A DNA stretch of 64,000 nt, taken from positions 682,001 to 746,000 of the forward strand of contig OY730173.1 in assembly GCA_963422465.1 (NCBI GenBank), given 5' to 3'. The notes beneath the pieces are model-generated. The model did no database searches and was not told the origin of the DNA. It saw only the letters and a program-made list of their open reading frames with translations. Both the position numbers and the translations under genes were made by a program. Below are positions 32,138-43,640 of the stretch, piece by piece; within the stretch, counting starts at the first letter, position 1, and every line of letters starts with the position of its first letter. The DNA is from Lichina pygmaea (lineage: Eukaryota > Ascomycota > Lichinomycetes > Lichinales > Lichinaceae).

Positions 32138-33541
32138 TTAATCCTCTTGGCTAGAGTCTTCCAAGATCTCAGTAGCTTTTTTTCTGGGTATGTTGATTTG
32201 GAACTCTGAGTTCTGTGCAAGTGGGAAAGTGGGGAGCTGAGTGTTCAGTCTTGAGCTTGAGCATACTCTTAGTACTTCCCCTTGTTTTCTTTTCTTAGCT
32301 TCTTGTCTGTCTTGTAGACTTGGCCTTTTTTCTTGTGTTGAGGGAGTCTGAGGTAGAGCTAGTCTGGGAGCTGTTGTGTACCTCCCTGGTCTTGCTAGCC
32401 ATACCTCTCTTGCTTTCTGGATTGCTTCCTGTTTTTTCTGGCAGGACTTTGACCAGGCTGGGTGGTTTCCCTTGCAGTTTGCATATTTTGGTGTTAGAGT
32501 TTCTGGAGAAGTCTGGCAGTCTCTTCTGGCATGCTTTCCTCCACAGGCTGTGCACTGGGCTTGGGCTTGGCAAGTGCGTGCTTGGTGTCCAAACCTAGCA
32601 TATTTGTAGCACTGGGTGACTGATGTTGCTAGCAGGGCTGGTTCTACTTCATGTAGAGTGTATCCTAGAACTACTCCTTTCTCAATTAGGAGGTTTGCTT
32701 GCTCTGGGGTGGCTAGATCCAGATGTAGAGATGTGACTGGCTTCTGGAGGAGTTTGGCTTTTCTGGACCAGTAGGTTCTTAGGATGTTGACCTTACTTTC
32801 CATCCCAGGGTTTTGGGAGAAGATTGTCTTTTTTGTTTCCTCCAGGTTTTCTGGCTTGAAGTCTTTTGTCTGCACCCTATGGACTAGCACTGGAAAGATT
32901 CTGGGTGATATCTTGGCCTCTGCTGTAAAGACAGCTGGGATCCAGTCCTTGTTTTCCTCTAGCTGAGTCTTGGCTTGAGGAGTTTCCAGAGAGATTATAA
33001 TATCTCCTGAGGGTAGTTTTCTGGCTGCTCTTATTTCTTTTTGGCAGGAGAGTGGTGTTTTCTTCTTGAGAGCTTCCATGAGCTGGGCTGGTGTTCTGTT
33101 TGCTAACTGGCCAGTCTGAGTTCCAGGTCTGATAGTGATTTCACTGTGGATTCTGGTTGGAACAGAGATTTCCTGTCCTACTGTTTTCTGGGCTGCCTGG
33201 GCATATGTTGGCTTGGTGTTTTGTTTTTGGACTTGTTTCTCAATGCTGTCCAGTCTCTCAAGTATCTTCTGGAGACTCTGGGAGTTAGGTGAGTGAGTAG
33301 AGACATCTTTGTCCAGAGCTTCTGCCACTTTGGACAGAATACTATCCTATGCTTTTTTGATGTGTTGGGGAGCTTTTGTGTGGATAAGCTATTCTTCCAC
33401 TAGCTGGGGAGGTGTCAGCCCCTTCTCTTCTTCTTTTTCTTGAGTCTGGGATTGGTCTGTCAGGGAGTTAGCCACTGGGGGTTGCTGGGAGCTTGGAGAA
33501 GGCTGGTTTTCTTTCTCTTTCTCTGGTTTTTTCTTTGACAT
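32138..33541 (-). pseudogene. LINE D ORF1 (zinc-knuckle protein)
   Basis: It has 468 codons from ATG 33541, the same as LINE B ORF1. A TAG stands at the same codon as in LINE B, and a second TAG a little downstream is found where LINE B has TGG. From residue 73 the frame is open for 396 codons, with knuckles such as CTACGGKHARRDC. The first knuckle is degenerate in both copies, with a Tyr in place of the second Cys. Confidence 0.86.
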
Positions 33542-34273
33542 TATGTGATTTTGGGTGTCTTCCAGCAGTTCTTTTTGACTGGGATTGGTGAGGCTCTTTT
33601 GGAGGCTTCTTCCAGTTGTTCACAAAGGGTCACCTGGTTCCTAGCAGTAGTTGCACAATCCTGGGACCACTCCCCAAGACTGTACTTTCCTGGGCAGTCT
33701 TTTCCAACTAGACTCTAGGGAAATCTGGTTGTATCAACTCAAGCTAGGGACCACACCCCCTGCCTGAGCTTTCCTAGAGTTTTTCAACTCTACCAGCACT
33801 AGAGGCAAGCTCTAAACTATTCCTCTTATCCTGGGAGCCCTGATCTCCTTGTTGGTGGGTGTTTCTCACTTTTAGGAGAGGTTTCGTGTTTTATCTCTGA
33901 TAGACTGGGAGTGCTGGCTCAATCCTGAGTTTTAGTCTCAGGGCTGATTGTTCCAAGGTAGGTAGAGCTTTGCCCAGTCCTTCAGATCATCTCTGGTCCC
34001 TCTCACTCTTGTTGTGGCTGGGTGGTTGGTAGTTGAAGCAAGAAGACGTGAGTTCTGGGATCACAACTTTTGACCAATAGGCCTGATTCAGAAAAGTGAT
34101 GGGTTTTCACTCTTGGGAAGTGGGTGGTTTCAGCAAGCTTCACGACTGGTTTCCAGGACTTATGACCAAATCCGCTGATTGTCAAAAGTGATGGTCCTTT
34201 GACAATGTGGTACTGGGAAGAGTTTTGAGCTCCTGACAGTAGGTCATGGTAGTCACGAGGTATTTTAGTGTCG
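33542..34273 (-). other. LINE D 5' UTR
   Basis: About 730 bp of non-coding leader. Segments such as GTCAAAAGTTGTGATC and GAAAACCCATCAC recur in the leaders of LINEs C, E and H, so this is a conserved LINE leader. It probably carries the internal promoter, though I see no defined motif. Confidence 0.7.
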
Positions 34274-37200
34274 GGTGGACATTATTGCACTTCAAGAGCC
34301 CTGGAAAAACCCTCACCTAGAAACAAGCACTTCAACTGTTTTCTCTTTCTTTCTTCCTCTCTACTGTTCAGAGATTGGCAGAACACTTTTTCTTATTAAT
34401 AAAAATCTGAAACTCTCTTCTCTTCATGATACTTTCTGGAATAAAGACTTTGTTTCTCTTGAAATCTACTTGGAAAACTCTTCTACTTCTGTTTGGGTAC
34501 ATAATCTCTACTTCACCCCATCAAGTCAAGAAAACTACACAGAGGCATCAGAAGCTCTTCTCTGTTTACTCCAAAATGCTTTACAAGAACAAGGACAACA
34601 TATTCTTCTCACAGACTCAAATCTTCACCACCCAGACTGGTCAAAGAAAAGAAGAATGTACTCTGAGACTGCAAACAAGTTTCAAGACCTAATGAAAGAT
34701 TTAAATCTGGATTTAGCTATTGCACCTTTCACCCCTACCAGAGCAAGATCTCTTTCTGAAAAACTATGTTCTTCTATTGATCTGTCCTTTATTTCTTCTT
34801 CTCTTTCTAACTCTCTGATTTTCTCTAAAGTGGCTCTTCAGTTCTTTCATGGGTCTGACCACAGACCTGTACTAACCTGCCTGGACCTGGATTCTCCAAG
34901 GAAAATTTGGAAACCAGAAAGAAACTGGAGAACACTGGACTCAAACCTTGCAAGAGTAGAGTGTGAGAAGCTACACCTGCCCTTCCACTTCCAAGACAAA
35001 TATGAAGTGGATGAGTACTTGGAGTATCTTGACAACTTTCTCCAAGAAATAGCAAGCAAATCCACACAGCTCCAGAAGCAATCTGGCCACTCAGTTCCCT
35101 GGTGGAATCAAGAGATCCAAAACAAGGTTAAAGAGGAAAGAAGAGTAAGAAGAAAAGTGCAAAAAAGGCAAGCAAGTCAAGAGGAACTTGAGCAAGCAAC
35201 TAAGCTCAAGAAAAAGGCAGTCAGAGATGGAAAACAGAACACTTTCAGACACCAAATCCATGAGCTGGCCAGCTCTTCAAAGTTCTGGAAGCTTGCAAAG
35301 TGGGGAAAGTCCAAAGCCAACAAGACTCCTGATCTTCCTCTGGTTCCTGACCTGGAAACACATGAAGGAATAGCCAAAACCTTTGAGGAAAAGACTAAAG
35401 CCTTCTCACAACAGTTCTTTCCAAAAGCTCTAGTTCCAGAACCAGGCTCAGAAAGCTCCCAGACTATCTCTGAGATACAGCTCTCCCAGGAGGTAACATG
35501 TGAAGAAGTGGAGCAAATTCTGGCCAAGAAGAAACCTTTCACAGCAGGAGGGAGAGACAAGCTGCCAAATGGATTTCTGAGAGCTCTGGGGCCTAGGTTC
35601 TGCCAAGCTCTAGCTATTCTGACTTCAACATGCTGGAAACTGGAGTACTTCCCTGAAAGATTTAAGAGTGCAAAAACAGTCTGCTTGAGGAAACCTGGCA
35701 AGAGAACCTACAATCAAGCTAAAGCCTGGCACCCTATAGCTCTGCTAAACACAACAGGCAAGCTGATGGAAGCTATTGCTGCAGCCAGACTAAGCAAGAT
35801 AGTAGAAGAAGCTGGACTATTGCCAGATATCCAGATGGGCTTTAGGAAAGAAAGATCCACAGAAGCAGCACTTTTCCTTCTAACCTCCCAAGTGGAAAAA
35901 GTCTGGAAGGAAGGCATGGTTGCATCCCTACTCTCACTGGATATCTCAGGAGCCTATGACAGAGTTCTCCCCAAGATACTACAGCAAATTCTGAAAAGAA
36001 AAGGAATACCTGCCTGGCTAGCTTCCTGGATCTACTCCTTCTGTGATAAGCGCTCTACCACTCTTGTCTTTGATGATTCTGAGTCTTGTTCAATTCCTAT
36101 TCATTGTGGAGTTCCTCAAGGTTCTCCATTATCCCCTATTCTTTTTCTATTCTACATTTCTGAATTGCATGAGACTGTGCATACTCCCTCTTCTGGTGTA
36201 TCTGCCCTGGGGTTTGCAGATGATACAAATCTGCTTGCTTTTGGTCACTCCTTGAAAAGTAACCTTCTGAAGTTAAAGAACACACACCACAAATGTCTAT
36301 CCTGGGCTGCAAGATATAGAATAGTCTTCTCACCTGAGAAATATGAAATACTTCATTTTTCCAGAAGAAGATCAGACAATCTTCAGCTCAAGCTCAGACT
36401 GGGGAATGTGATTCTCAAACCAAAAGAAGAAGTGTGAGTACTTGGAGTGTACCTAGATGCAAAGCTCCACTGGCACAAACACCAGAGGATTATTCTTCAA
36501 AAAGCACAGAAAGCACTCTTCTCTTTCTAGAACTTCCTATTCTACTTGGGGCTTTCCAGTTCACACATCACGTCTGGTGTACACTGCTATACTGAGATCT
36601 CTACTGAGCTATGCAGTGGGGATCTGGTTTAACCCTCTAAGAAAATCCTCCAATATCTCTTCTCTTGTTTCATTTCAAAACAGATGCCTAAGACTTATTG
36701 GGGGTGCTTTCAAAGCCACTCCTTCTTTTCTATTAGAGAGTGAGCTTTTTCTTCTACCTCTAGACCTCTACTTTAAATTTCACACTGCCTGTTTTCTTTC
36801 TTCTATTCAAAACCCCCCTCTCAAATACTTTCTTGACAGTATCTTTTCCACTATTTCCAGCTATGCCTCTCTCTTGAAGAAATCTTTAAAGGAATCCTCA
36901 ACTATCTCTCCTAAGTGGAAATTCACTTGGTTAAGTCAAATAACTACTAACCAGGCTAGTTCAAAGAAAGAACTACAAAAGCTCTTTACTAAAGAGTGGG
37001 AAGACCAATAGGAAGAGAAGAAAAGAAGAAGCTATCCAGGCTGGCAGACTTTCTGTCAAAAGCTACACAAAAACAATCTGAAGCTCTACAAAGAGTTACA
37101 GAAAGCTGAGGCAAGTCTGCTACTGCAAATCAGGACTGGAAGAATTGGTCTGGCAAGTTTTCTTTTCAGAGCTGGAGTTCCTGACTTCCCTACCCCACTA

Positions 37201-37599
37201 TTTGTGTGTGGCCAAGCAGAAGAAACTGCAAAACATATCACCTCTTCATGCTCTCTTTATTCAAGACAAAGACAACAAGTCTCTTTTAATCCCCAAGACT
37301 TCACCACTATTATTTCAAACCCAGAGCTACTACAGAAGTTCTTGTACTGGTTTATGTCTTTGAAAAGACTAAACCAGTTTAATCTAGCTTTCAAACTCCA
37401 CTATTCCCAATCCAATACCTAGATTCTCTTCTCTTACCAGAAACTTCAAGATTCCTTTTGTTACATTCCCTAGTCACACCCTGCCTTCAGTTTTTATCCC
37501 TTCAAAGGTTTTCTGAAGGAGTTCACTATTAGCTAGAAGATCTGCATGGCTGTAAAGCTACTACCAGTGTAAGAATCAAATAAAATAAAATAAAAAAAA

Positions 37600-38779
37600 C
37601 TAGTGGAGTTTTGCATCCAGGTACACTCCTAATACTTGCACTTCTTCTTTTAGTCTTAGAATCACATTCCCCAGTCTGAGCTTAAGCTGAAGATTGTCTG
37701 ATCTTCTTCTGGAAAAATAAAGTATTTCATATTTCTCAGAAGAGAAAACTATTCCATATCTTGCAGCCCATGATAGATATTTGAGGTGTGTGTTCTTCAA
37801 CTTCAGAAGATTACTTTTTAGGGAGTGTCCAAATGCAAGCAGATGTGTGTTATCTGCAAATCCCAGAGCAGAAACACCAGTGGAAGAAGAATGTACAGTT
37901 TCATGTAGTTCAGAAATATAAAATAAAAAAAAAATAGAAGATAAAAAGGAACCTTGGGGAACTCCACAGTGAATAGGAATAGAGGAAGACTCAGAGTCAT
38001 CAAACACAAGAGTGGTAGAGTGACTGGTGTAGAAAGAGAAAATCCAGGAAGATAGCCAGAGAGGAATTTCTTTTCTCTCTAGGATTTGTTGGAGGATCTT
38101 AGGTAGAACTCTATCATAGACTCCTGAGATATCCAGAGGGGGTAGAGATACAACTATGCCTTTCTTCCAGACTTTTTCCACTTGGGAGGTCAGTAGGAAA
38201 AGTGCTGATTCAGTTGATCTTTCTTTTATGAAGCCCATCTGGATTTCTGGCAAAAGTTTAGCTTTTTCTACTACCTTGCTTAGCCTGGCTGCTGTAATAG
38301 CTTGTATCAGCTTGCCAGTTGTGTTGAGCAAAGCTATAGAGTGCCAGGCTTTGGCTTGGTAATAGTATTCTTTGCCAGGTTTTCTTAGACAGACTGTCTT
38401 TGCATTCTTGAACCTCTCAGGAAAGTATTCCAGTCTCCAGTATGTTGATATAAGAGTAGCTATAGCTTGGCAGGACTTGAGACCCAGAGCTTTCAGAAAT
38501 CCATTTGGAATAGGACATCTATAGAGCCAAAGATGGTTTATGTCTTTGAAAAGACTAAACCAGTTTAATCTAGCTTTCAAACTCCACTATTCCCAATCCA
38601 ATACCTAGATTCTCTTCTCTTACCAGAAACTTCAAGATTTCTTTTGTTACATTCCCTAGTCACACCCTGCCTTCAGTTTTTATCCCTTCAAAGGTTTTCT
38701 GAAGGAGTTCACTATTAGCTAGAAGATCTGCATGGGTGTAAAGCTACTACCAGTGTAAGAATCAAATAAAATAAAAAAA
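37600..38779. mobile_element. LINE G: truncated LINE with inverted 5' part
   Basis: Bases 37601-38509 are ORF2 sequence (from PNGFLKALG to YLDAKLH) on the minus strand. Bases 38534-38779 are the LINE 3' end with its A-rich tail on the plus strand. The two parts come from the same ORF2, with about 0.8 kb missing between them and about 24 bp of unexplained sequence at the join. This geometry (outer part inverted, 3' part in place) is the expected product of twin priming during reverse transcription. It seems to have landed in the A-rich tail of LINE C. Confidence 0.78.
37601..38509 (-). pseudogene. LINE G RT fragment
   Basis: About 300 codons are open on the minus strand, covering the RT core: PIALLNTTGK-like, PLDISGVYDR and CGVPQGSFLSS. 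The catalytic box reads FADNTH instead of FADDTN, losing the second Asp, so it could not work even if expressed. It is similar to the LINE C/E subfamily. Confidence 0.8.
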
Positions 38780-39086
38780 TAGAGCTAAAGAAGGAGCTGA
38801 GAACTTACCAGTGGGATCACCATGGAACCTTCTGAAAAGGCAAGAAGACTGAACATGACTGATCCAGGTCCAGGCACCACTCTCACTCTTGCTCTTGCTC
38901 TTGAGAGAAGAGGCACTTCAGACTGAAGAATATCAGCTACTTTGATCTGAAGCTGTTCATCAAGTATAAAAAGACAGTAGACAACAAAACAGTCTACTAC
39001 AATATCATCTTCTTTGTCACAAGAGTAAAGGTCAGGCCTGTGACAACTCAAACCTCTACACAGTGCAGGCTGGGATCCTTGAGGTA
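38780..39086. other. Unassigned spacer between LINE G and gypsy-2c
   Basis: About 307 bp without a match to other elements in the window. The minus strand is open for about 100 codons (for example QIKVADILQSEVPL) but without a recognisable domain or start. It could be a remnant of an older element. I can say nothing firmer. Confidence 0.3.
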
Positions 39087-39353
39087 TGTGACAAGGCAAT
39101 AGCAGAGCAGAACTCAAGCCTAACTGATTCAGTAACCTTGACCTGACTTGGCTTGAGACTTGAGACTTGGATTGATGTACAAGACAAAAGACAAGGAAGG
39201 AAAAGAGAAAAGAAGAAGAGAAGAAGCTGGGGGAGCAGGAGAAGTTCTTATAGGCAGGGGATACAGCAGAGCAAACAGGCAACAGTGCAGATGGAACTTC
39301 CCAGCAAGGTGTGTGACTTGTGCCAGATATGCAACTGGGCCAGAACTGTGACA
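39087..39353 (-). repeat. Gypsy-2c 3' LTR (267 bp)
   Basis: On the minus strand it runs TGTCACAG to CTTGTCACA with one U3 unit. A purine tract (GAAGGAAGAGGGTAA) precedes it on that strand. The bases on its outer side (AGGTA, 39082-39086) have no partner, because the 5' end of the copy is missing. Confidence 0.93.
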
Positions 39354-41885
39354 TTACCCTCTTCCTTCACATGGCAAACTTCTGTGAGCCTCAGGCCACT
39401 TGTGGGTGTAGTTCTGTAGCTGTGGTTTCCTTGGGTATTTCTCATAGAAGTTGTAGATGGTGTCTTTGGTGTTGTCAAGATGCTTAATAGACTTTTCAGT
39501 AGTATCTTCAATTGGCCATCCAGACTATTTGACCAGGTACTTGAACTTCTGTCAAGACATTGCTGGCTTGGAGTCAAGGATTTCTTCAACCTGGAACTCT
39601 TCATCTGTGTCTTGACCAATGACAGGGCCAGAGTGTTCATTTGATTAGCCAGGGATAGGATTAGCAGGTGTCAGATGTAGAAGGGAAACATGAAAGACAG
39701 GGTGGATCTTGAGAGTATGTGGAAGCTCCAGATGGCAGGCACAGCTTCCGACTGTCTTCAACACCTTGAATAGTCCAATCCACTTGTTGTCAAGCTTTTT
39801 GCATAGGTGGTGTGTCCTGATGTTCTTGGTATTCAGCCAAACAAGATCTCCAGTTTGATAGGACAGTGACAGGACTTGATACAAATTAGCAGTGTGAGCT
39901 TGAGCTTCCTGGGATAGTCGGAGTTCAGCTTGCAACTGTTCCAGAATCTGTGTCATTTCTCCAGAGATTTCCATAGCATCTTGGTTGCAGGCTTCACTTG
40001 TGGGTGTGATGCTGAGCTGTGGATAGAACTCTTTGTTGGCAAAGAACAGTGACATACCAGAGGAATCAGACTGGGAGTTGTTCTGCATAAACTCTACCAG
40101 AGGAAGCCATTGGACCCAGTCATCTTGGAGATAGTTGACATAGGATCTTAGGTAGTGTTCAAGCTCCTGATTCTCTTGTTCTGTCTGACTATCTGTCTCT
40201 GGGTAGTGTCCTGAGGATAGTCATAGCATGACGTCAAGATGGGCATAGAGTGCTTTCCAGAATAAGCTGACAAACTGACCTCCTCTGTCTGAGACAATAC
40301 TCCTGGGCAAGCCATGGGTACAGACAACAAACTGGATGAACATCCAGACAAGATACGAGGTTGTCATCTCAGCACATAGCACAAAGTGGTGTTCTTTGGT
40401 GAGAGTCAGTGATGACCCAGATGTGCTTGGCACCAGGGAAGCAGGCATCTCTTGACTTGGGCAAGTCAGTAATGAAATCCATAGCCAGATCCTGCCAACA
40501 TTGCTAAGGCACAGGAAGAGACAGCAGCTCTTCTTGGCAATCATGGGCAGGCTTTGCTCAAGAGCAGACATGACAATTCCTGATGTACTGCTGTATGATG
40601 TTCACCATCTTTGGATAATAGTACCAATAAGACAGAAGATTGTGGGTCTTGGCAATCCCAGTGTGGCCAGCCATTGCTTGGTCATGGACTTCTTGGAACA
40701 GGTGTAAGTGTAGCTCATTGTTCTCAGAGATCCAGAGTCAGTTCTTGTAGAAGAGACAGTCATTTTCCAAGCTGCAGTCTGAGAGAGACACTTCTTGACT
40801 ATGCCTGACACTATCCCTTAGCATCTGTGACACTGTTGCCACTGGATCATCTTCAGCAAGGTTGTTATAGGCAGCTTGGGTAATGTCTGAAAGAGGTGCA
40901 GCACCAGGTTCAGTGTCAACTGGTGCAACTTCTGAACATCTCAGGATCTGGATGGGCTTGACTTAAACCTCTGAATGTGCAAGATTCTTGAGCTTGAGGA
41001 TGACTTACTCCATGAAGTCTTGACAGGGATCACTGTCTGACAGGAGGTCTTGGGAACATTGAGTGAGGGTGTCAGCCTTGCACTGACTGCCTGGACAGTA
41101 GCTGATCTTGAAATTAAAGTGTGACAAGAACTTGCTCCAACAGGCTTGACAGTGGGAAAGGCACTTTGACAACATGAAGTACTCCAAGTTCTTGTGATCA
41201 GAGATCACCTTGACAGATTCTGGAGATCCTTCAAGCTCTGCTCACCATTCTTCAAAGACACAGACAATTGCCAGCAACTCTTTGTTATAGATCTCGTAGT
41301 TGCATTCTGCTGGCAGGTGGTGGCGTGACAAGAAGGCAACAGGGTGTAGAACTTCTTCATGGTCTGGCTGTGACAGGACAGCACCAGAGATATAGTCAGA
41401 AGTGTCAGTCTCAACAACACACTCCTTCTCCAGATCAAAGTGCTGCAGGATGGGCGCAGTGCTGAACACCTTCTTGATACTTTCAAACAAGCGCCGCGCT
41501 GGGGTTTCCCACTTGAAGGCAACATTCTTCTTGGTCAGAGCTGTGAGTAGGGATACAAGCTTGGCAAAGTCTTTGATGAATCAGCGGTAGAAGTTTGCAA
41601 AGGCAATGAAGCTCTGCACTTCCTTGAGACTGGCAGGAGGCTTCCACTCCTTGATGGTGTCAGTCTTGGCTGGGTCTATACTCACAGATCTGGGTCAGCT
41701 GTCTTCAGTGGTAGACTGAATGATGAGGCCAAGGTACTTGACTTGATGGACTTCAAAGTTGCACTTGGAGATGTCAACTTACAGGCTTGCATCTTGTAGT
41801 CAACTGAGAACAAGCTTGACATACTTCTGGTGTTCCTTGAGTGTCTGACTGTAGACAAGAATATCATCCACATAGGTAGTGCCAA

Positions 41886-42248
41886 TTGAGAATCACACCT
41901 GTTTGTCAAAAGTTGTGATCTTGAATCCACGATCTTCTTCAACAACCAGCAATCTACCCACAACCAGAGAGAGAGTCTCAGGATAAGAGGAATGGTTAGA
42001 GTCTGACTGACTCTGGAGCTAGCAGAGTCTTTGGCTCAAGGAAAGTCTAGATAGGGGGTCTGGTCCCTAGTCTAGGTTAATACTTCTAGCTTTGCCCAGA
42101 GCTTAGTTGGAAAAAGCTGCCCAGGAAAGTCTAGTCTTGGGGATTGGTCCCAGGACTAGATTATTACTGCTGGGAAACCAGATGACTCTTCTTTCTGGCA
42201 GTACTCTGCAGACAGGAAACACCCAACCAGTGCCAAACAATCTCTAAC
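41886..42248 (+). other. LINE E 5' leader
   Basis: A non-coding leader homologous to 26450-26840 of LINE C. It lacks about the first 100 bp of that leader, so any promoter located at the very 5' end may be missing. Confidence 0.7.
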
Positions 42249-43640
42249 ATGGCTCCCAAGAAGAAAAAACCCACCTTTTCAGAAAGTAACACCAGAGCTA
42301 CACCAGCTATACTCTCCCAACCAGCTCCCAGTCTGGCTAGCACCCAGTCCAGCTCTCCTACCCCCCAACCAGCTCCCCAGAGTGACTACAAACTAGTAGA
42401 CTCCTGGATCAAAACTCAACCAGTCCCAGAATCTATTCTGAAAAGCTGGGAAAATATCAAAAAGAACTCCTTCCCTACAGAAGCCCAGTCTAGCTCCACT
42501 GGCCTCACCAACAGAATCTTCCAGGAGCTGGAGAATATCAACAAGCGGCTGGACAAACAAGAAGCCAAGCCATCATATGCCCAGGCTGTCCAAAAATCTA
42601 TTCCAGCACAAATCCCTCTACCTGCAAGAATTCTCAAAGAAGTTCTTGTACATCCTGGTATCCAGCCACCTGACATAGCTAATAGAACTCACATCCAGCT
42701 TTTCCAGGCTCTTCAAGACAGACTACCCAGCCCCTACAACAAGCAGGTCAGAGCAGTAAGGAAACTTCCTTCAGGGGATATCCTTATTAACACAGAAAGC
42801 CAAGAGACTAAAGTCTTCCTAGAGAAAAACCCTGCCTGGGTATCAGCTATCTTCACAAAGGAAGCAACCATCCAGCCCAAGAGATTTCCAGTTCTGATCC
42901 ATGGAGTCAGAACAGAAGATATCCAACCTGAAGACCTGGAGAAAACCTGCCAGATAATCCAGAACAGCAACCTATCTCTGAGCAAGCAAATCACCATCCT
43001 GAGAGCCTACTGGTCTAAGAAGGCTATAGCTCAAAAGAAGCCAGTTACCTCTCTCCACCTGGATCTGGCTACCCCTGAACAAGCCAATCTTTTGATTGAG
43101 AGTGGGCTAGTGCTGGGGCACAGGATGCATGAAGCAGAACCTTTTCTGGCAGACACAGTTATTGCACAATGTTTCAAGTGCTTTGGCTATGGGCACCAAG
43201 CACACTTCTGCAAGAACAAAGCTGTGTGTGGTGCCTGTGGAGGCCAGCATGAAAGGAGAGCCTGCCAAGTTCCTGAACAGCTTCTCAAGCCAAAATGCTG
43301 CAACTGTAGAGGAGCTCACCCAGCCTGGGCCAGTGTCTGTCCAGTACGCCAGGAAGCAGCCAAGAAGGCAAGAGAAGCATGGAACACACACCCAGGAAAA
43401 TATGAGATCCCAACAGCTACCTCTGTTCCAGCTCTACAACCCCCCCCAGTTATGTCTTTCCCTCTCTCTCAGTCTCTACCAGGGGGGAAAAAACATAAAA
43501 CAGCTGAGCCAAGCAGAAGCTCAGAGAGACTCCGAGGTGCACTCCCAGAGGTGCAAATTCTTTCTTCAAGATCAGCCAACTCTGGAGGAAAGCTACCAGC
43601 GAACTCCTTCAAGATCTTTGATGCTGAGATGTCTGCATGA
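42249..43640 (+). CDS. LINE E ORF1: gag-like zinc-knuckle protein
   Basis: 463 residues, intact, with the start at ATG 42249 confirmed by alignment with LINE C. The N-terminus (1-65) is Pro/Ser/Thr/Gln-rich with a basic MAPKKKKP start. A helical charged region follows (about 85-110), then a conserved central domain (AVRKLPSGDILI, FPVLIHGVRTEDI). Three CCHC knuckles come next: CFKCFGYGHQAHFC from residue 308, CGACGGQHERRAC and CCNCRGAHPAWASVC. The tail is basic and Ser-rich. By family knowledge it coats the element RNA and helps ORF2p. Its TGA overlaps the ORF2 start as ATGA. Confidence 0.93.
   Translation: MAPKKKKPTFSESNTRATPAILSQPAPSLASTQSSSPTPQPAPQSDYKLVDSWIKTQPVPESILKSWENIKKNSFPTEAQSSSTGLTNRIFQELENINKRLDKQEAKPSYAQAVQKSIPAQIPLPARILKEVLVHPGIQPPDIANRTHIQLFQALQDRLPSPYNKQVRAVRKLPSGDILINTESQETKVFLEKNPAWVSAIFTKEATIQPKRFPVLIHGVRTEDIQPEDLEKTCQIIQNSNLSLSKQITILRAYWSKKAIAQKKPVTSLHLDLATPEQANLLIESGLVLGHRMHEAEPFLADTVIAQCFKCFGYGHQAHFCKNKAVCGACGGQHERRACQVPEQLLKPKCCNCRGAHPAWASVCPVRQEAAKKAREAWNTHPGKYEIPTATSVPALQPPPVMSFPLSQSLPGGKKHKTAEPSRSSERLRGALPEVQILSSRSANSGGKLPANSFKIFDAEMSA

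Larger units (their letters stand above)
28331..34273 (-). mobile_element. LINE D: full-length inverted LINE inside LINE C
   Basis: This 5,943 bp minus-strand element is flanked by a perfect 10 bp TSD, GGTGGACATT (28321-28330 and 34274-34283). Its tail is the TTTTA-type run at 28331-28352. The 5' UTR occupies about 34273-33542, then ORF1 and ORF2. It is probably full length, since it reaches farther 5' than the other copies. It belongs to the LINE B subfamily. A solo gypsy-1 LTR lies within ORF2. Confidence 0.93.
28229..37422 (+). pseudogene. LINE C ORF2, split by LINE D and mutated
   Basis: It starts at ATG 28229, overlapping the ORF1 stop as in LINE E, and is cut at 28330. It resumes at 34284 with the endonuclease, then RT with FADD near 36215. 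After a long open stretch there is a CGA to TGA stop at 36435, a 2 bp deletion near 36520 and a TGG to TAG at 37009. Its end would be the TAG at 37420-37422. Confidence 0.87.
26365..37599 (+). mobile_element. LINE C: Tad-like LINE split by LINE D
   Basis: The pieces are 26365-28330 and 34284-37599. It has a 5' UTR (26365-26840), ORF1, ORF2, a 3' UTR and an AAATA-type tail ending at 37599. It is a close sister of LINE E (same ORF lengths, nearly identical sequence). It interrupts LINE B at 26364. The right side runs into LINE G, so its own TSD cannot be identified. Confidence 0.9.

Noticed and set aside
26355-38815. A TSD for LINE C (CTCAGAACT against CTGAGAACT)
   Set aside because: The right-hand match is not adjacent to the tail and has a mismatch, so it is probably chance.
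38785-39354. 189-codon minus-strand ORF
   Set aside because: It joins LTR sequence with the unassigned spacer and crosses an element border, so it is a chance fusion.
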